Source: Hydractinia symbiolongicarpus
Lineage: Eukaryota; Cnidaria; Hydrozoa; Anthoathecata; Hydractiniidae
Assembly: GCF_029227915.1 (NCBI RefSeq)
Contig: NC_079877.1
Span: 28,049,851-28,113,850 of the forward strand
Reading direction: 5' to 3'
Length of the DNA stretch: 64,000 nt
Within the stretch, counting starts at the first letter, position 1. Every line of letters starts with the position of its first letter. Made by a program: the position numbers and the translations under genes. Under the pieces are notes generated by a model, which worked only from the letters and a program-made list of their open reading frames with translations, made no database searches and had not been told where the DNA came from. Positions 1-12,795 of the stretch are shown piece after piece.

Positions 1-37
1 ACTATACTATACTATACTATACTATACTACTACTACT
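1..37. repeat. ACTAT/ACT microsatellite at window edge
   Basis: Perfect ACTAT pentamers run from the first base and pass into ACT trimers before ordinary sequence begins. The tract is cut by the window start, so its full length is unknown. Confidence 0.95.
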
Positions 38-2937
38 TGTAAGGTTATTTTTTCTGGGTTAATTATCAGGCCAACTTTATATATTGAAAACTTTCTTAAT
101 TTTCTTGGGCCACCTGGTTAAGTTATTGTGTTAAATCGAACGAGTATTAAACGTATGTTAGGAAGTGGCGGCCAGATTAACTGACTAAATATGTCATTGC
201 ATTGAAACAACATGTGGCTTGAAACAAATCATGACTGATTTATTTACCAACGATACTTTTAGTTTTTAAAGGTACCAGTTTTCCCACACAAAATGCCATT
301 TATTACTATTTGATTAAAATACATACTTTTCTATAGCCATCTTATAGCAGAATGCTTACATTTAGAAACTCAAGTATAATACAAAAGTTTTTAATTCCAT
401 TTTAATTTATTAATTCCATCAGATTTGTCTAACAAGAACACTCTGTATAAAATTGAAAATTGAAATTTTTTTGAACTTTTCTTTTAGGTACGAATAAATG
501 ACTTTACCCATAGTTATATATGCCTAACGACGCAACATGAATACGTTTACGGGTTTAGAATTAAAAAAAGAGATTAAAGATAATTAACTCCTATATATAC
601 GGAGGTGTGGCACCCGAGGGTCAAAATATGCTGATATCAGCAGCAAATATCTGAAAATCATAAGGCAGAACCACATTTTTTCAAAACTACCCAGAGTTCC
701 TTGACGTAGCCGTCATTTTGGCTAGTGCTGAAACTTGTGACTGAGACGCAGTTTGAAGCTCAGGGATGGTGCCTTGAAACTAAAGACATGCAAAGAAACG
801 CCATGAGTAGTGTAAGGGAAAGAAGAGGAATTCTTAAGTAATTTTTTTTCATTGGATTTACAAGAATTTGAGGTACCCCACAATGAGAAGTAAAGAACAG
901 AAACACCTTTCCGATGTCTGATGATGAGGGATGGTCACATCTGGATAATATTTATTTTGCGATGTTAAGCTACTACAGGGCACATTTGTTATTAAATAAT
1001 TAAGTGATGAAGTACAAGAGCTAATCATATTACTTTAATGTAGCTAGCTGCACAAAAGATTTTTCAAGACATTCTGTCATTTTGAATAAAAATAGCTAGG
1101 TAGTTATTTGGACCTCCCATAAGTTAGGTATGCAAGACATTGCATGTTTGTAAACATGTTTCCACGACAAACTGAAACCTACAATTCATAAATAAATTTC
1201 TGCATATATAAACAATTTTGTAGATTTTCAGTTTTCTTTTATGAAATAACATAATTTGGGAAAGTATAGCCAGAAGTAATATTCGCTTGAAGTGGGAAGA
1301 CCTAAAGTCTTCAGGTTAAGACTTAGTAAAGCGTAAACTGTTTCACATGGAGGACACTTAGTGTAATGTGTTACAAATCCAGTGGAGCGCTTATAGCATT
1401 AAGGGTATAATATCTTTTTCATAAACCAACATTCACACGACTTATGATAAAGATAAAGCCTATTGTTACTTCTGCAAAGCAAATACAGTTGTTTAGCATT
1501 TTTCATTTTGTATAAAAAGTTCCTCCTATGAATATTCAAAAATTAATTGTGAGTGGCACCAGACTGGACGATTAGTGCAAAGTAAACGTGTTGCAGATCC
1601 AGGTGGACAAAAAAAAACTTTCTAACCAGTTTGTATTTATACGGCATAAAATTTAGATTGTGTATTTAGCACTGTGCTTTAGAAGCACATTGAAGCACAC
1701 CCTTTTTCTCTGAGCTGGATAAGGTATTTGGTCCTAAACCTGGGACACATTTTATCTGTTTGAATTAGTTTTAATCCTGAGAATCACTTAGATTGTTTTC
1801 TGTACACATGGCTTGTCAAAATTGATATGCTGTAAAAAAAAGTTTATCGGCGTCTCCAAAAATGGCCAAAATTAAGAACTCAGAAACTATGATAGTATTA
1901 AAAAAATGTTTTGGGTTCATTTCATCAAACTTGTCTAAAAACATGTAATACTAAGTTTCAAGTCATCATTTCAATTTTTACTGTAATAGGACTTTTACTT
2001 ACAGTTTTTGCATAGTTTTTCATACCGTTGACACCAAAATGACTACAGGGACTAATCGGTTTGAAATTAATTTATAGTATTTTAATAACAAACTTTTTCT
2101 CTTGATGTGTTTTTATTTTCCTGCAAAAGTTGTTGCATAGCTTATGTATTAACATTAGGATAAGAATGAAAAAGTTACTGTGAGACATGGGTTTTAAACC
2201 TTAAAAATTTCCAGCGAGAAATTTGAAAACTAATGAATGACAAAATCGCAAAATTTTATCTTCAAATTTTTAGTTTTTGTTAATGTAAAAGTAATCCACA
2301 TGAAAAAAGTTTCTGATGCTTTTTATGAAGAAATTTTCCATATTAGCCATATGGGGTAACTTGATGAACAATGCATTTTCCTGCAAGTGTTCTCAAATAT
2401 GTGTAGTATAATCTTACAAAATGTGATGTAATTTTCCTCTTAAAGTTTTGACTTTTAACCCAGCTAAAAAGCTCAGCCTTGTCCTTTCATGCTTAGTCGA
2501 GCTAGCTATAGCGAAAAAGTTTAATATTCAAACTTGACCTATTTTACTGAGTATTAAATAATAAATGCTAGTTTAATCCTAAATGTAACTATAGTAGCTA
2601 AACTACCTGTAAGAACAACATCAAACAACATCGAGGCTGTTCTCTTTTGTAAACAAACCCATTGGTATTTTTGTAATAAGTACCAAATTTTATGTGTTCA
2701 TTTCTTGCGCTTATGAGTGTAACCAAAGTGCCCTGTACGTAAGTCCTAAAAGTTTATGTCATTGGCTCACTCTTTGCGAATGACACCACGTAACAAAGGA
2801 AAAGCATGCTTTGCTATTTCCCGTAACCTATACCGAGATTTGGTTGTGATATATATCAGGATTAATTGTCTTTAAATCTAATTTGTGATTCCGTGGTGTT
2901 AGTATTTACACTAGCCAAGAGACTGCCGTCAAAAAGC
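38..2937. other. Intergenic, no gene seen
   Basis: AT-rich sequence without an ORF or exon I can support. A stretch near 1510-1590 is weakly similar to the dispersed repeat at 2938-3352, but too diverged to annotate separately. Confidence 0.6.
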
Positions 2938-3352
2938 CGGGTTAAGCCACAAGTAATTGTTTTACCTGGTGTTGAACGCCTGGAAGAACGATTAGTAAGA
3001 AACTTAAACTGTGCCACACTAATGCACAGAACGGTGTTTCCGTTGTAAAAAAATTTTCAAAAAATAGGTTCAAAACATTACGGTATTTCCGGTGTAATAT
3101 ATTATTCAACAAATAACTTTCCACAACATTTACAACTTCTTGCTAGCCTGTCATAGCAAAAACAGTTGGCCAACCTTTTTTATTTTTTATAGAATGTTCC
3201 TGCTAAAAGTTCAAAAATAATTGTTACTTGGAGTTTTAGCACGATGCTGCCTTGAAACTTGCGTTTGTAGCTAAAATCTTAAAATTGGTTTGTTTCAGGC
3301 TTACACAGGCTTGGCTAGAAAAAGTGATGATATTTTCACCTAACATGTAACA
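2938..3352 (+). repeat. Dispersed interspersed repeat, copy 1
   Basis: Blocks here recur in the same order at 59352-60010: a CCGGGTTAAGCCACAAGTAA-like start, then an ACTGTGCCACAC block, then a GCTGCCTTGAAAC...GTTTGTAG block ending in a run like AACATGTAACAACATA. The middle part (TAGCAAAAACAGTTGG followed by GTTCAAAAATAA) also matches 31900-32230, and the last block matches 13630-13790 reversed. No coding capacity was seen. It may be an old Helitron or another non-autonomous element. Confidence 0.7.
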
Positions 3353-3734
3353 ACATAGATCCAAAAAAGGAATATCTTAAAAGTTGCTAAAACTGAAACT
3401 TAGTCAGTTTAATAATTATGCTAACCCTACCAAATATTTTTCTTAGCTTCCAAATACTTCGCTTTGAAGCAGCTTTCCCTCGAAAGATACGACTCGTACC
3501 TTAACCCCTAGAGCTCCGTTTAGTTGAACAAAAACTACTTCGTTAAAAGCATAACTGGAAATAAAAATTTTGAGGGGTATTCAGCATAGCTCATCAAATA
3601 ATGTCAAAATAACAGTCTGAAAAAATATTTGTCATCAAACACGTAGCGCAGTCTTCATTCATTCCAATTTTACAAATATTAAGATACGCACACAACCGGT
3701 TTAGAGCTCGGGCGCGGGACCAGATGGGATTCTC

Positions 3735-4010
3735 CAAATTGTGATGTGGACATGCTTAAACATCTCGGATATTCTCTCGAGAGCTCTGCTACACATGCCT
3801 TCAGTCTTGAACTGATTCGGGACTTGTTTGAGCATCTCGGGTATTCTCACCACGGCTCTGCTACACATGTCCTAAGTCTTGAAATGATCCAGGAAATGCT
3901 TGAGCATCTCAGCTTTTAGTTAAACGTTTGTGCTACACATGTCCTAAGTCTTGAACTGATCTGGGACACATGCAAGCATCCAGGGTATTCCCTCAACATC
4001 TTTGCCGTAG
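3735..4010 (+). repeat. About 71-bp imperfect tandem repeat, roughly 3.7 units
   Basis: Each unit carries CTACACATGTCCTAAGTCTT, then GAACTGATC, then GAGCATCTCGG. Units begin near 3792, 3861 and 3933 with a partial unit before them. Divergence between units is moderate, so the array is old. No ORF runs through it. Confidence 0.8.
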
Positions 4011-4030
4011 AGTTTGCTAATTGCATTTCC

Positions 4031-4145
4031 AAACCAACTCATTTATAGTTACACAAACCCTCAACCGGTATAGGCTTTGAGTAGAGACTTTCCCCTCCTT
4101 ACTCAACTTGACCATGATGTCATGGTATGCCGTCAGATTTGTCGG
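4031..4145 (+). repeat. 115-bp direct repeat, left copy
   Basis: Nearly identical and gap-free against 4359-4473, from AAACCAACTCATTTATAG through TTTGTCGG, with only a few substitutions. The intervening 213 bp are not repeated. A local segmental duplication or two copies of one element could explain it. Confidence 0.9.
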
Positions 4146-4358
4146 TTTTATCTTTTTGTGGGAACGAGGGGGCGCGCAGGGCACGCGTGACTTCTATCAT
4201 AGGTTGGAGGGGCAAGTTAGAGTAGCATTTCTTTTTTCGTCACAATTTAGCCTAAATAGAAATTGGGTTGCACTGAGTTGGAATGAGCGTGTTGCTGAAA
4301 GTTAAAAACACATACACTTATTTACCTACAGGCACTATTTCCGCAACTGTTAAACTTC

Positions 4359-4473
4359 AAACCAACTCATTTATAGTTACGCAAACCCTCAACCGGTATA
4401 GGCTTTGAGTAGAGACTTTCCCCTCCTTACTCAACTTGACCATGATGTCATGGCATGCCGTCCGATTTGTCGG
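4359..4473 (+). repeat. 115-bp direct repeat, right copy
   Basis: Right partner of 4031-4145. The sequence after it diverges at once (GATATCAGC here, TTTTATC at the left copy), so this is the end of the shared unit. Confidence 0.9.
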
Positions 4474-5542
4474 ATATCAGCTGTCACGTTTTACTTATTT
4501 GATGTATGATACATCTGTGACGTCACACACTTTTGCATGGGTAGCTCCCGAGGTGCTTGGTAGCGCGATTTGATCGTTAAAAAACAAAAAATGTGGCCAT
4601 AATCACGTATACTTTCACTGCAACCCGTTTTAGAAATGACATGTTGGTGACGTCATCAACACACTTTCAAACTTCAATATCTCTTGATCCTTTAAAAGCA
4701 AAATTAGATATCAGCTGGTTGTTGTACATGAGCTTCGTTACTCGGTTATGCAAAATTTTAGTTTAAAAAATAACATTTGTAAAAAATAAATTTCGCACAA
4801 CAAATTTAACTTAGTTCTCAACTCATTATACATGTTTCTGCATATTATTTTGTGTTGTCAGAACTGTTACATGTTTGTTTTACATCTTGTCAAAGTAACA
4901 TGTATGTACTTGGTCTGCAGGACAATTTCATATTGTCATCACATAATAGCACTGTGACTTGAGCTCCCAGACTACTCATAGAATGGGTTAAAAAAACTAA
5001 ACAGAACTCAAGTGCACAGCAAAGGCAGCCAAATAGCCTGAAAGGGACAATTATTTCTTGAAGTCACAGCTTATTGGGGCTTACTTTCAGGAATTACTAA
5101 TAAGGCTAATAACAACATTACCAGAAGTTTCGTGATGTCCTGAAGTCCTGATATCCTTAAGCAAAATCAAGCAATCGAAATGCACAGTGGTTCAAGATTT
5201 TCCTGTCATATATGGAAAATAAAACACGGCAACACGGCTGTTATGTACAGCTGATCGGGATTGACCAAGTACCTTTTAATGCTTTTGTTTGTTACTTTAA
5301 TAAGATTATAGTCAACTTATTTATGATACCGTGATGTCTGTAATATATAATAGTTGTCATGTAGAATGTGGACAAAAAACCTCAGTCAATCCTCTATTTC
5401 CTAAAATTAATGTATTGTTATTTCTTACTAGATTAAGAATATTTTAAAATATTCGAAAAAAAACATCAAAATGATTTCACTTCGTTGTATTGATACTGTC
5501 AGACGAATAATTTGTTATATCATGCTGTATATTATAAATCAG
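4474..5542. other. Intergenic with Helitron-like relic
   Basis: No supported gene. Around 4610-4700 the order GACGTCATC, then TTTCAAACTTCAATATCTCT, resembles the internal part of the Helitron copies at 17150-17200 and 18880-18920, so this may be a diverged remnant of that family. Confidence 0.4.
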
Positions 5543-6185
5543 GAAAAAATGGTAGAATTATATCATCGCTACCGTGCAAAAGATTGTGTACAGAAAGTGA
5601 TTGCGAGAACCTTGTTAAAACATGGCTTTACAACATCACATTGCAAATGCACAAACGTTGTCCAAATCGCATAAGAGACCCTAGAAAGCATAGAGATCGC
5701 TACACTTGTGCTCAATTTCCAATCGCCGATATGAAGCACGTTGAGAGATGTCAAAATATTAGTAAGTGTAATGGAACTTTATTTGGTTATCTTATCCAAC
5801 TAATTATTTCTTTCAACACCTCAAACGTATTGAATAGACGAACCTTTTATAGTGGTAAAGATGAAGAAATTAGGAAAATAATATCAGTTTTATTTATTTT
5901 ATTTTTTTTCCTCGTGAGAAATAATTTAAACTTCTGAAATAAATTCTATTACTTCGTCAACATTTACTATTCTCATGGGTATATGTTTTCATAAATAATT
6001 CATTTTCAGCAGAAATAATTGCGATTAATAACCTTATTTTAATATTTACATAAGAATTGGAAATACTTTTGTTTTTATTAGATAATGAATATATCAAGCC
6101 ATACTATGTTTCTGATGTGTCTGATAAAGAAAAGATATCAAAATTATTGAGGTTGCAGACAAGAATTGAATACTATTCTAAATAA
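5543..6185 (+). CDS. Two-exon cysteine-rich protein, 5' end unknown
   Basis: Unrecognised. Exon A (about 5543-5761) is open and encodes a basic segment with six cysteines: PCKRLC, SDCENL, KRCPNR, YTCAQF and ERCQN. It ends at a strong donor, A|GTAAGTGT. Exon B (6082-6185) follows an acceptor TTTTTATTAG, enters in the matching phase (one base carried over) and runs 33 codons to TAA, reading NEYIKPYYVSDVSDKEK onward. AATAAA overlaps the stop and could be the poly(A) signal. The upstream boundary is uncertain: an AG at 5541-5542 could be an acceptor, or an ATG at 5512 could be the start. No signal peptide was found, so an upstream exon is likely. Cysteine spacing hints at a secreted domain, but I cannot assign a family. 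Splice phase is the main support. Confidence 0.5.
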
Positions 6186-6668
6186 ATAGTAGTGAATAGT
6201 AGAGTAAATATAAAGATTATTTCTTTAAGTTCTCGTTTATATATTCCACGGGCCCTTGACTGAGTGAAATATGCGAATAGTAAAAAAAAAAAAAAATATG
6301 GCGATATTTATTGAGAAAAAGTGCGATACTTAGTTTACCATATACAATAAGCATACACTATAATATTCTGTACAATCGTTAGAAGCAGCATTGTAAGGAC
6401 GAGCTAGTTGAATGCTAAATTAAAATTCATAAAACACTTTAATACTTTTTGTATTTATGAAAATCAAAATATGTTCATTTATTGTTTTTGTTTTTAAAAC
6501 TTATGACCATTTTAAACCAACAACTCTACAAATCCCACACAAGCTCTTTTCATCTAATTCGGGAACCAATAAATGCTCGTATTCTGACGCTTGTAAGTAG
6601 CGGTATTTTAACAACGAGGAATTAAACTTTGCAGCACAAAATTGTTTTGAACTAACCATATTGGCGCT
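6186..6668. other. Intergenic, no gene seen
   Basis: AT-rich 3' flanks of two convergent genes (5543-6185 plus, 6669-8000 minus). It contains a poly-A run near 6283-6296. Nothing else is recognised. Confidence 0.6.
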
Positions 6669-8000
6669 TCAATAGGGTGGAAAAGATGAATTACAGTATT
6701 TCAAGCTATTCGCTAAATCACTATTTCCAATGTTGATCAAATAGATCTTTAATGCAGCTTCAGTTTGTAAAGCAAAAGATTTCGAAAAATAAATTGTACA
6801 TATAGAGGTGTTAAACAGAAGAACCACTGTAAAAAGACTCCAACTTTTGTTCCAAATCCTTGAAATTGAAATGCCGAAGAAACTTTTCAGATATAAAATC
6901 ACCATTGTGTTTAATATAAACTCCAACAAGATGGAAAAAGACACTTTCTTCACAAAGTCCATTACATGATCCATGAATTGAAATTCTTTAGCATTTTTAT
7001 ATGGTATTCTTTTTTGAAATGTGTAAAACATGATGTATGCATTTGCCACAGTAATTGCCCATATTTCCACTATCATACTGACGATGATTAAATTTATTCT
7101 GTTTATTTTCCATCTATTGGCCATTGACAAACTTCTCTTTCTTGTCCATTTTAGCTTTTTAAAAAACCAATTAACTACACCTTGCATATGTGGCGAAAGT
7201 ATTCGTTCTAAGAAACTTACAACAGCATGAATTAGGCTTAGTAAAAAATACTTTTGCAAGTTGTCAATGTAGGTTTGATATGTACGGTAAAGTAAAACAC
7301 ACAATACAGATAAACTTGTCGTCAAAGTGAAAATTCTGTCTGTCTCAACAAAATCTGCATGTGAGCCAATAAGAATATTGCATATAATAGTGCATACATA
7401 ACCAATAAGCGGAATAAACAAAGCTGTCGTGAACTTAAAGTTTGGTGAAAGATTTAAGTATATCGGGGTAATCACATAGAAGTTAATGCACGCGAATATA
7501 ATCAGTGTTATATACTGCACAAAAAGCACTACGCATATTTTCAATATCACTTTCTTGGGACGATTAGGTTTCGAAGCAACAATCCAAGTTGAATGCAACA
7601 ACATTATCACAAAACAAACATATGCTGGAACTTCAAACCAACCATGTCTTTTCTGGAAATGTGCGATGTACAATGATAAGTTGTAAATTGTAATAACACA
7701 ACAAGCAATGATATTGTTTAAGATTAAAATTTTCATCTCGCTTAAGGGAAGCTTTGTTATCAAATACAAAGAGAATGGAAGTGAAAGTTGAAATATAAAA
7801 TCTTTTATACAGACGCTATATAATCTGACAAGTTTGAAGTCTGGGTATATCTCTTGCCATTGAATTGTGTCGCAGAGGTCTAGAAACATAACGCCAAAAT
7901 AGGCGACACCCGTGGATAATGCTGCTACAAACACACCAACTACAGTGATGTAAAAGTTTGCTAAACAAATTTTCATCCAGTCCTGGACTGTGGAAACCAT
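6669..8000 (-). CDS. Unrecognised multi-pass membrane protein, 443 aa
   Basis: A single open frame of 443 codons dominated by hydrophobic segments. I count about nine or ten possible membrane helices, including residues 15-40, 60-80, 92-112, 123-142, 152-180, 192-212, 222-245, 300-325, 350-373 and 383-405. Short loops are rich in basic residues (KKLKWTRKR near 285). No rhodopsin-type motifs (DRY, NPxxY) and no gustatory-receptor C-terminal signature were found, so I name no family. The start is the first ATG of the frame. Just upstream, minus-strand AATTTAG|AAAC lies 4 bases before the ATG, and a GTAAGTG donor lies at 8106-8111, so a 107-nt 5'UTR intron (8005-8111) is plausible. Length and lack of stops argue for a living gene. 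It could be a transporter or a chemoreceptor-like protein. Confidence 0.8.
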   Translation of the reverse strand: MVSTVQDWMKICLANFYITVVGVFVAALSTGVAYFGVMFLDLCDTIQWQEIYPDFKLVRLYSVCIKDFIFQLSLPFSLYLITKLPLSEMKILILNNIIACCVITIYNLSLYIAHFQKRHGWFEVPAYVCFVIMLLHSTWIVASKPNRPKKVILKICVVLFVQYITLIIFACINFYVITPIYLNLSPNFKFTTALFIPLIGYVCTIICNILIGSHADFVETDRIFTLTTSLSVLCVLLYRTYQTYIDNLQKYFLLSLIHAVVSFLERILSPHMQGVVNWFFKKLKWTRKRSLSMANRWKINRINLIIVSMIVEIWAITVANAYIMFYTFQKRIPYKNAKEFQFMDHVMDFVKKVSFSILLEFILNTMVILYLKSFFGISISRIWNKSWSLFTVVLLFNTSICTIYFSKSFALQTEAALKIYLINIGNSDLANSLKYCNSSFPPY

Positions 8001-8111
8001 GTTTCTAAATTATTGGAACATTTAAGTTAATTTTTGCATAACGTGTAATTAGAACTTTCTATATGTGTGTTTATATAACTTCCGTTGTAAGTAAGTTTCC
8101 ATTACACTTAC

Positions 8112-9952
8112 TTCACCAAATGAGGACTACTACATATGCCTACATAAATTAAAGTGAAGGTAGACAGAGAGTAACCAGGCTGTATGGTTATAAGTAGTGG
8201 TAAATATGTACTCATAAAGAAGATGAACATGATCAATTGAGATTGCTATAAAAATTGAAAATACACGAATCTTAAAATCTCATACAACGGATATAACAAG
8301 CTTGTCCCACCCCTTCCTTAGGTCAGAAAGCAGGTTCCAAGTATTTGTAGAGTATAAGGAGGCTAATAAAGACAGGGCAATAAATGACTCTTAAATTTGA
8401 GTCAAGTCGAAAATTAAGAAAGGCTTTAAGCGTTATGATAATGCCACCCAAACAGCAATGTCCTGTTTCAGATTGTATAGAAAGTTTAACTTCTTTGTAA
8501 CAACAAATTCAAAGATGCTGAACGTGATTTTAAAAACATCACAATTCCAAAATCTTAAAGAACATATCATTCGGAATACCTACAAAGTTATGAAACGAAT
8601 CATTTCCCAACCAAAATAATTAAATATCTTTTTCTTTGTTTGCTTTCCACACCACAACATTTGGTGGTATGGATGAACAAACAGAAAAGAAGCATAGTTA
8701 ACTTGCTTATGTATATTGACCGTCCTGTCTGCATACCAATGTAGGTGAAATCTAGTAGAAGCGTATCGAAAGCGTTTGTTTATAAATAATGAACTAAGAT
8801 GATCTGAAGCAGCTGACAGCTATCTTAAATACTGCTCAACAAAAGCAGCTAACTTAGTTTCTTACGATTCAATACCCTTAAAGTGCCAATTATGTTGCCT
8901 TGGTTTATAATAATATGTTTTCTTTCAACTCAATAACCTACTATTATTTCACTTATAATAACGTAACCTGAATCTTAGTTTCTAGTATTAAGCCTTTTCA
9001 ATACCGCCTTTTCATGATCAGCCGTGGTGGTGAAAAAACAAAACATTGCAAGAAAACGAGGTTAGTTAAGATAAAGTTCAGAACACTAAGTTGTTTAATT
9101 GCTGTTCTGGCCCTAGTTATCAAGAAATGGTGGTTTTACAATTTTCAACTGCCATATGCGAAGAATTGTAGTGAATAAAAATATATGGAAGGTATTATAG
9201 TGGTATTAGCAGTGCCATATTAGAAGAATCGCAGTGGATAAAAGAATATAAAGGGTATTAGTAGTGGTAGTGTGGCAGAAATTATAATTTTTTTGATGTT
9301 AAGTGTATTTATGGGACATTTTAAACAGTAATTATATGGATATATATAACTTCGAATAAAAAATAACACAGTGTATAGCATGCCGTTACAAAATTAATTG
9401 TTTTTAGTACACTTTTGCAAAACTAGGTATAAAAATGTTTTTAAAATGGTAAATTGTCTTTCGCTAGTCGCGAATTTATAAAGGAAATAAGCCAGAGCAC
9501 AGATTTTGGTCAGTTACCCAATGCAATAGGCCAAACATTTCTTAAAATATTTCTTGCTATAAGCTCTATCGATCTGATGCTAGATTCCTAGCACATGCAG
9601 TAAGTGATGCGAGGATATTCTATCCTTGTGACATACCACAAGGGCGTATATCCTCCTTGCGATGAACTCGCACCGACAAGATGTCACTTGCTGGTAAAAC
9701 AGCACAACACATTTTTAACGTTAAATTTGTTTACTTTTCTATTGCTGGACATAAAATTTCTGACCGTTAAATCTCCACCATTGTATTTCGCACAAGTTAC
9801 GTTACATATGTCGTGATTGCATAACCTGGCCATATAGTGGCTAAAAATGCTCAAGAATACCAGGGTATTTTTTGCCGTTTCTGTCATAAAAAAGGATAAA
9901 AGTCCCTGGAAAGCGGGGAGCTTTGAGTTTAGTCGTTAATAATTTTTTTTAC
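8112..9952. other. Intergenic, no gene seen
   Basis: Presumed promoter side of the minus-strand membrane protein gene, followed by AT-rich sequence. Short ORFs near 9604-9887 overlap on both strands and show no family features. Confidence 0.55.
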
Positions 9953-10954
<1,002 letters not shown>

Positions 10955-11865
10955 GACAGCCCAGAGCCTGGACGCCTAAAACTTATCCAGGCTAAAGCTT
11001 AAATCCTCGTTTTGACAGATTTATTCAGAGAACGAATTTGCAATGAGTTTTAAGCCAATAAGAATCCTAACAGGACAACAAATTGTTTTATTATCCAAAG
11101 AACAATACTTTATTCTAAAGTTTATATGCTATCAAAAGTTAAAGCTCGTGCAGTGTAGCAAAATGAAGATCGTCTTATAATGCGCCATTTTTGATGTTAT
11201 TAACGTTTTCCTTTAATAATTACGTCATTTCCTTCTATATAATTTCGCAAACACGTTGACTAAAGCTATGTTCAGCAAAACTAATTAATTATTCACGAAT
11301 TCTAATTTAAAGAGGAAATGTTTAGGCTGAATATTTTTGGTAAAGAAAAATTTATTATAGCTATAAAATTGTGACAAGTATGTCACGATTTTACATCTTT
11401 TTCAGATTATTTCTAATGGCGGAATCTATAGGCCGCAGGGCTTCTTGTTTTAATTTACATTACATCTTGTTTTAATTTACATTATTACTACTTGCCAAAG
11501 AAATATAGAGTTTTTTTTCGAGAGTAAATATGTGTTTATTCTTTATGCTTATGTTATTTATTTTATGGAGAGGTAGGATGTTATCAGTTTCGTGACGGTT
11601 GTAGTATAGTACATATTTAGTTTATTTAGTTTTGCTTATATTAAGTAAAGGTTTATTTGCTTTAGTAAAACTATCTTTTATGTGCGCAAGTTCTTAGTTA
11701 GTCGTCTTAAAGAGATATCTTTGATGTTACTATGGGGATAAAAAATATTATCATCGTAAGCAAATACAATAAATTCTGTTAAAATTTATTGTATTTTAGA
11801 TAAATTGTGTAAATCTTTTATGTGAATAAAAAACAAGAATGGATTCTTTTCACATGTATATTATA
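10955..11865. other. Intergenic, no gene seen
   Basis: Contains a short tandem duplication near 11441-11485 (CTTGTTTTAATTTACATT twice) and AT-rich sequence. No ORF or exon I can support. Confidence 0.6.
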
Positions 11866-12327
<462 letters not shown>

Positions 12328-12328
12328 T

Positions 12329-12795
12329 GACATATCTAATCACTATATTGTAAATTAGATTCATAACTTTTTAGCTAGTACATCAATAGAAACATTTAGG
12401 TACAAAAGCACCACTGTTTTGATCTTCTACAAGACTGTAAATTTTCTGCATTACATCAGGGATGGTTTAAAGGCAATAAAATCCAAATAGACCCTCAGGT
12501 TTTAACATCTTTGATACATTTTGAAATGTTTTCCATTTTTTTCATTTTTCATCCAATGAATAGCAGAAGTCGAAGATGCCACATCAAACTTCGGATAATC
12601 AGTTGACATGTCTCCATCATTGACACATATAAACTCAAAATTCGGAATATCAGTGTAAGTTTTTGTTAGAAAGATTAATCCTGTCTTGATCGGAGTCAAT
12701 GCTAAGAACGTATCCATCTTTTCCCACAAAATCAGCTAAAAGTTTAGTCCACATCTAATATCAAAACAACGGAAACCAAGTTTTATTGTTTAACG
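12329..12795 (-). pseudogene. Decayed SAM-methyltransferase paralogue
   Basis: Read on the minus strand, this matches the intact methyltransferase at 14919-15677 from its GFRCLDIGCG region to about residue 165. Recognisable pieces include GFRCFDIRCG, DGYVLSID, NFEFICVNDGDMSTD, HWMKNEKN and a piece ending YSLVEDQ. The frame is broken by a small deletion after the glycine-rich loop, a shift at LHW/YSE near 12645 and at least two stops. The motif I glycine pattern is damaged (IRCG). Homology stops at the CTAC terminus of the Helitron-like copy at 12327, suggesting the element truncated the gene. Confidence 0.85.

Noticed and set aside
4108-4305. 65-codon ORF
   Set aside because: It begins inside the 115-bp direct repeat and runs into unique sequence without family features.
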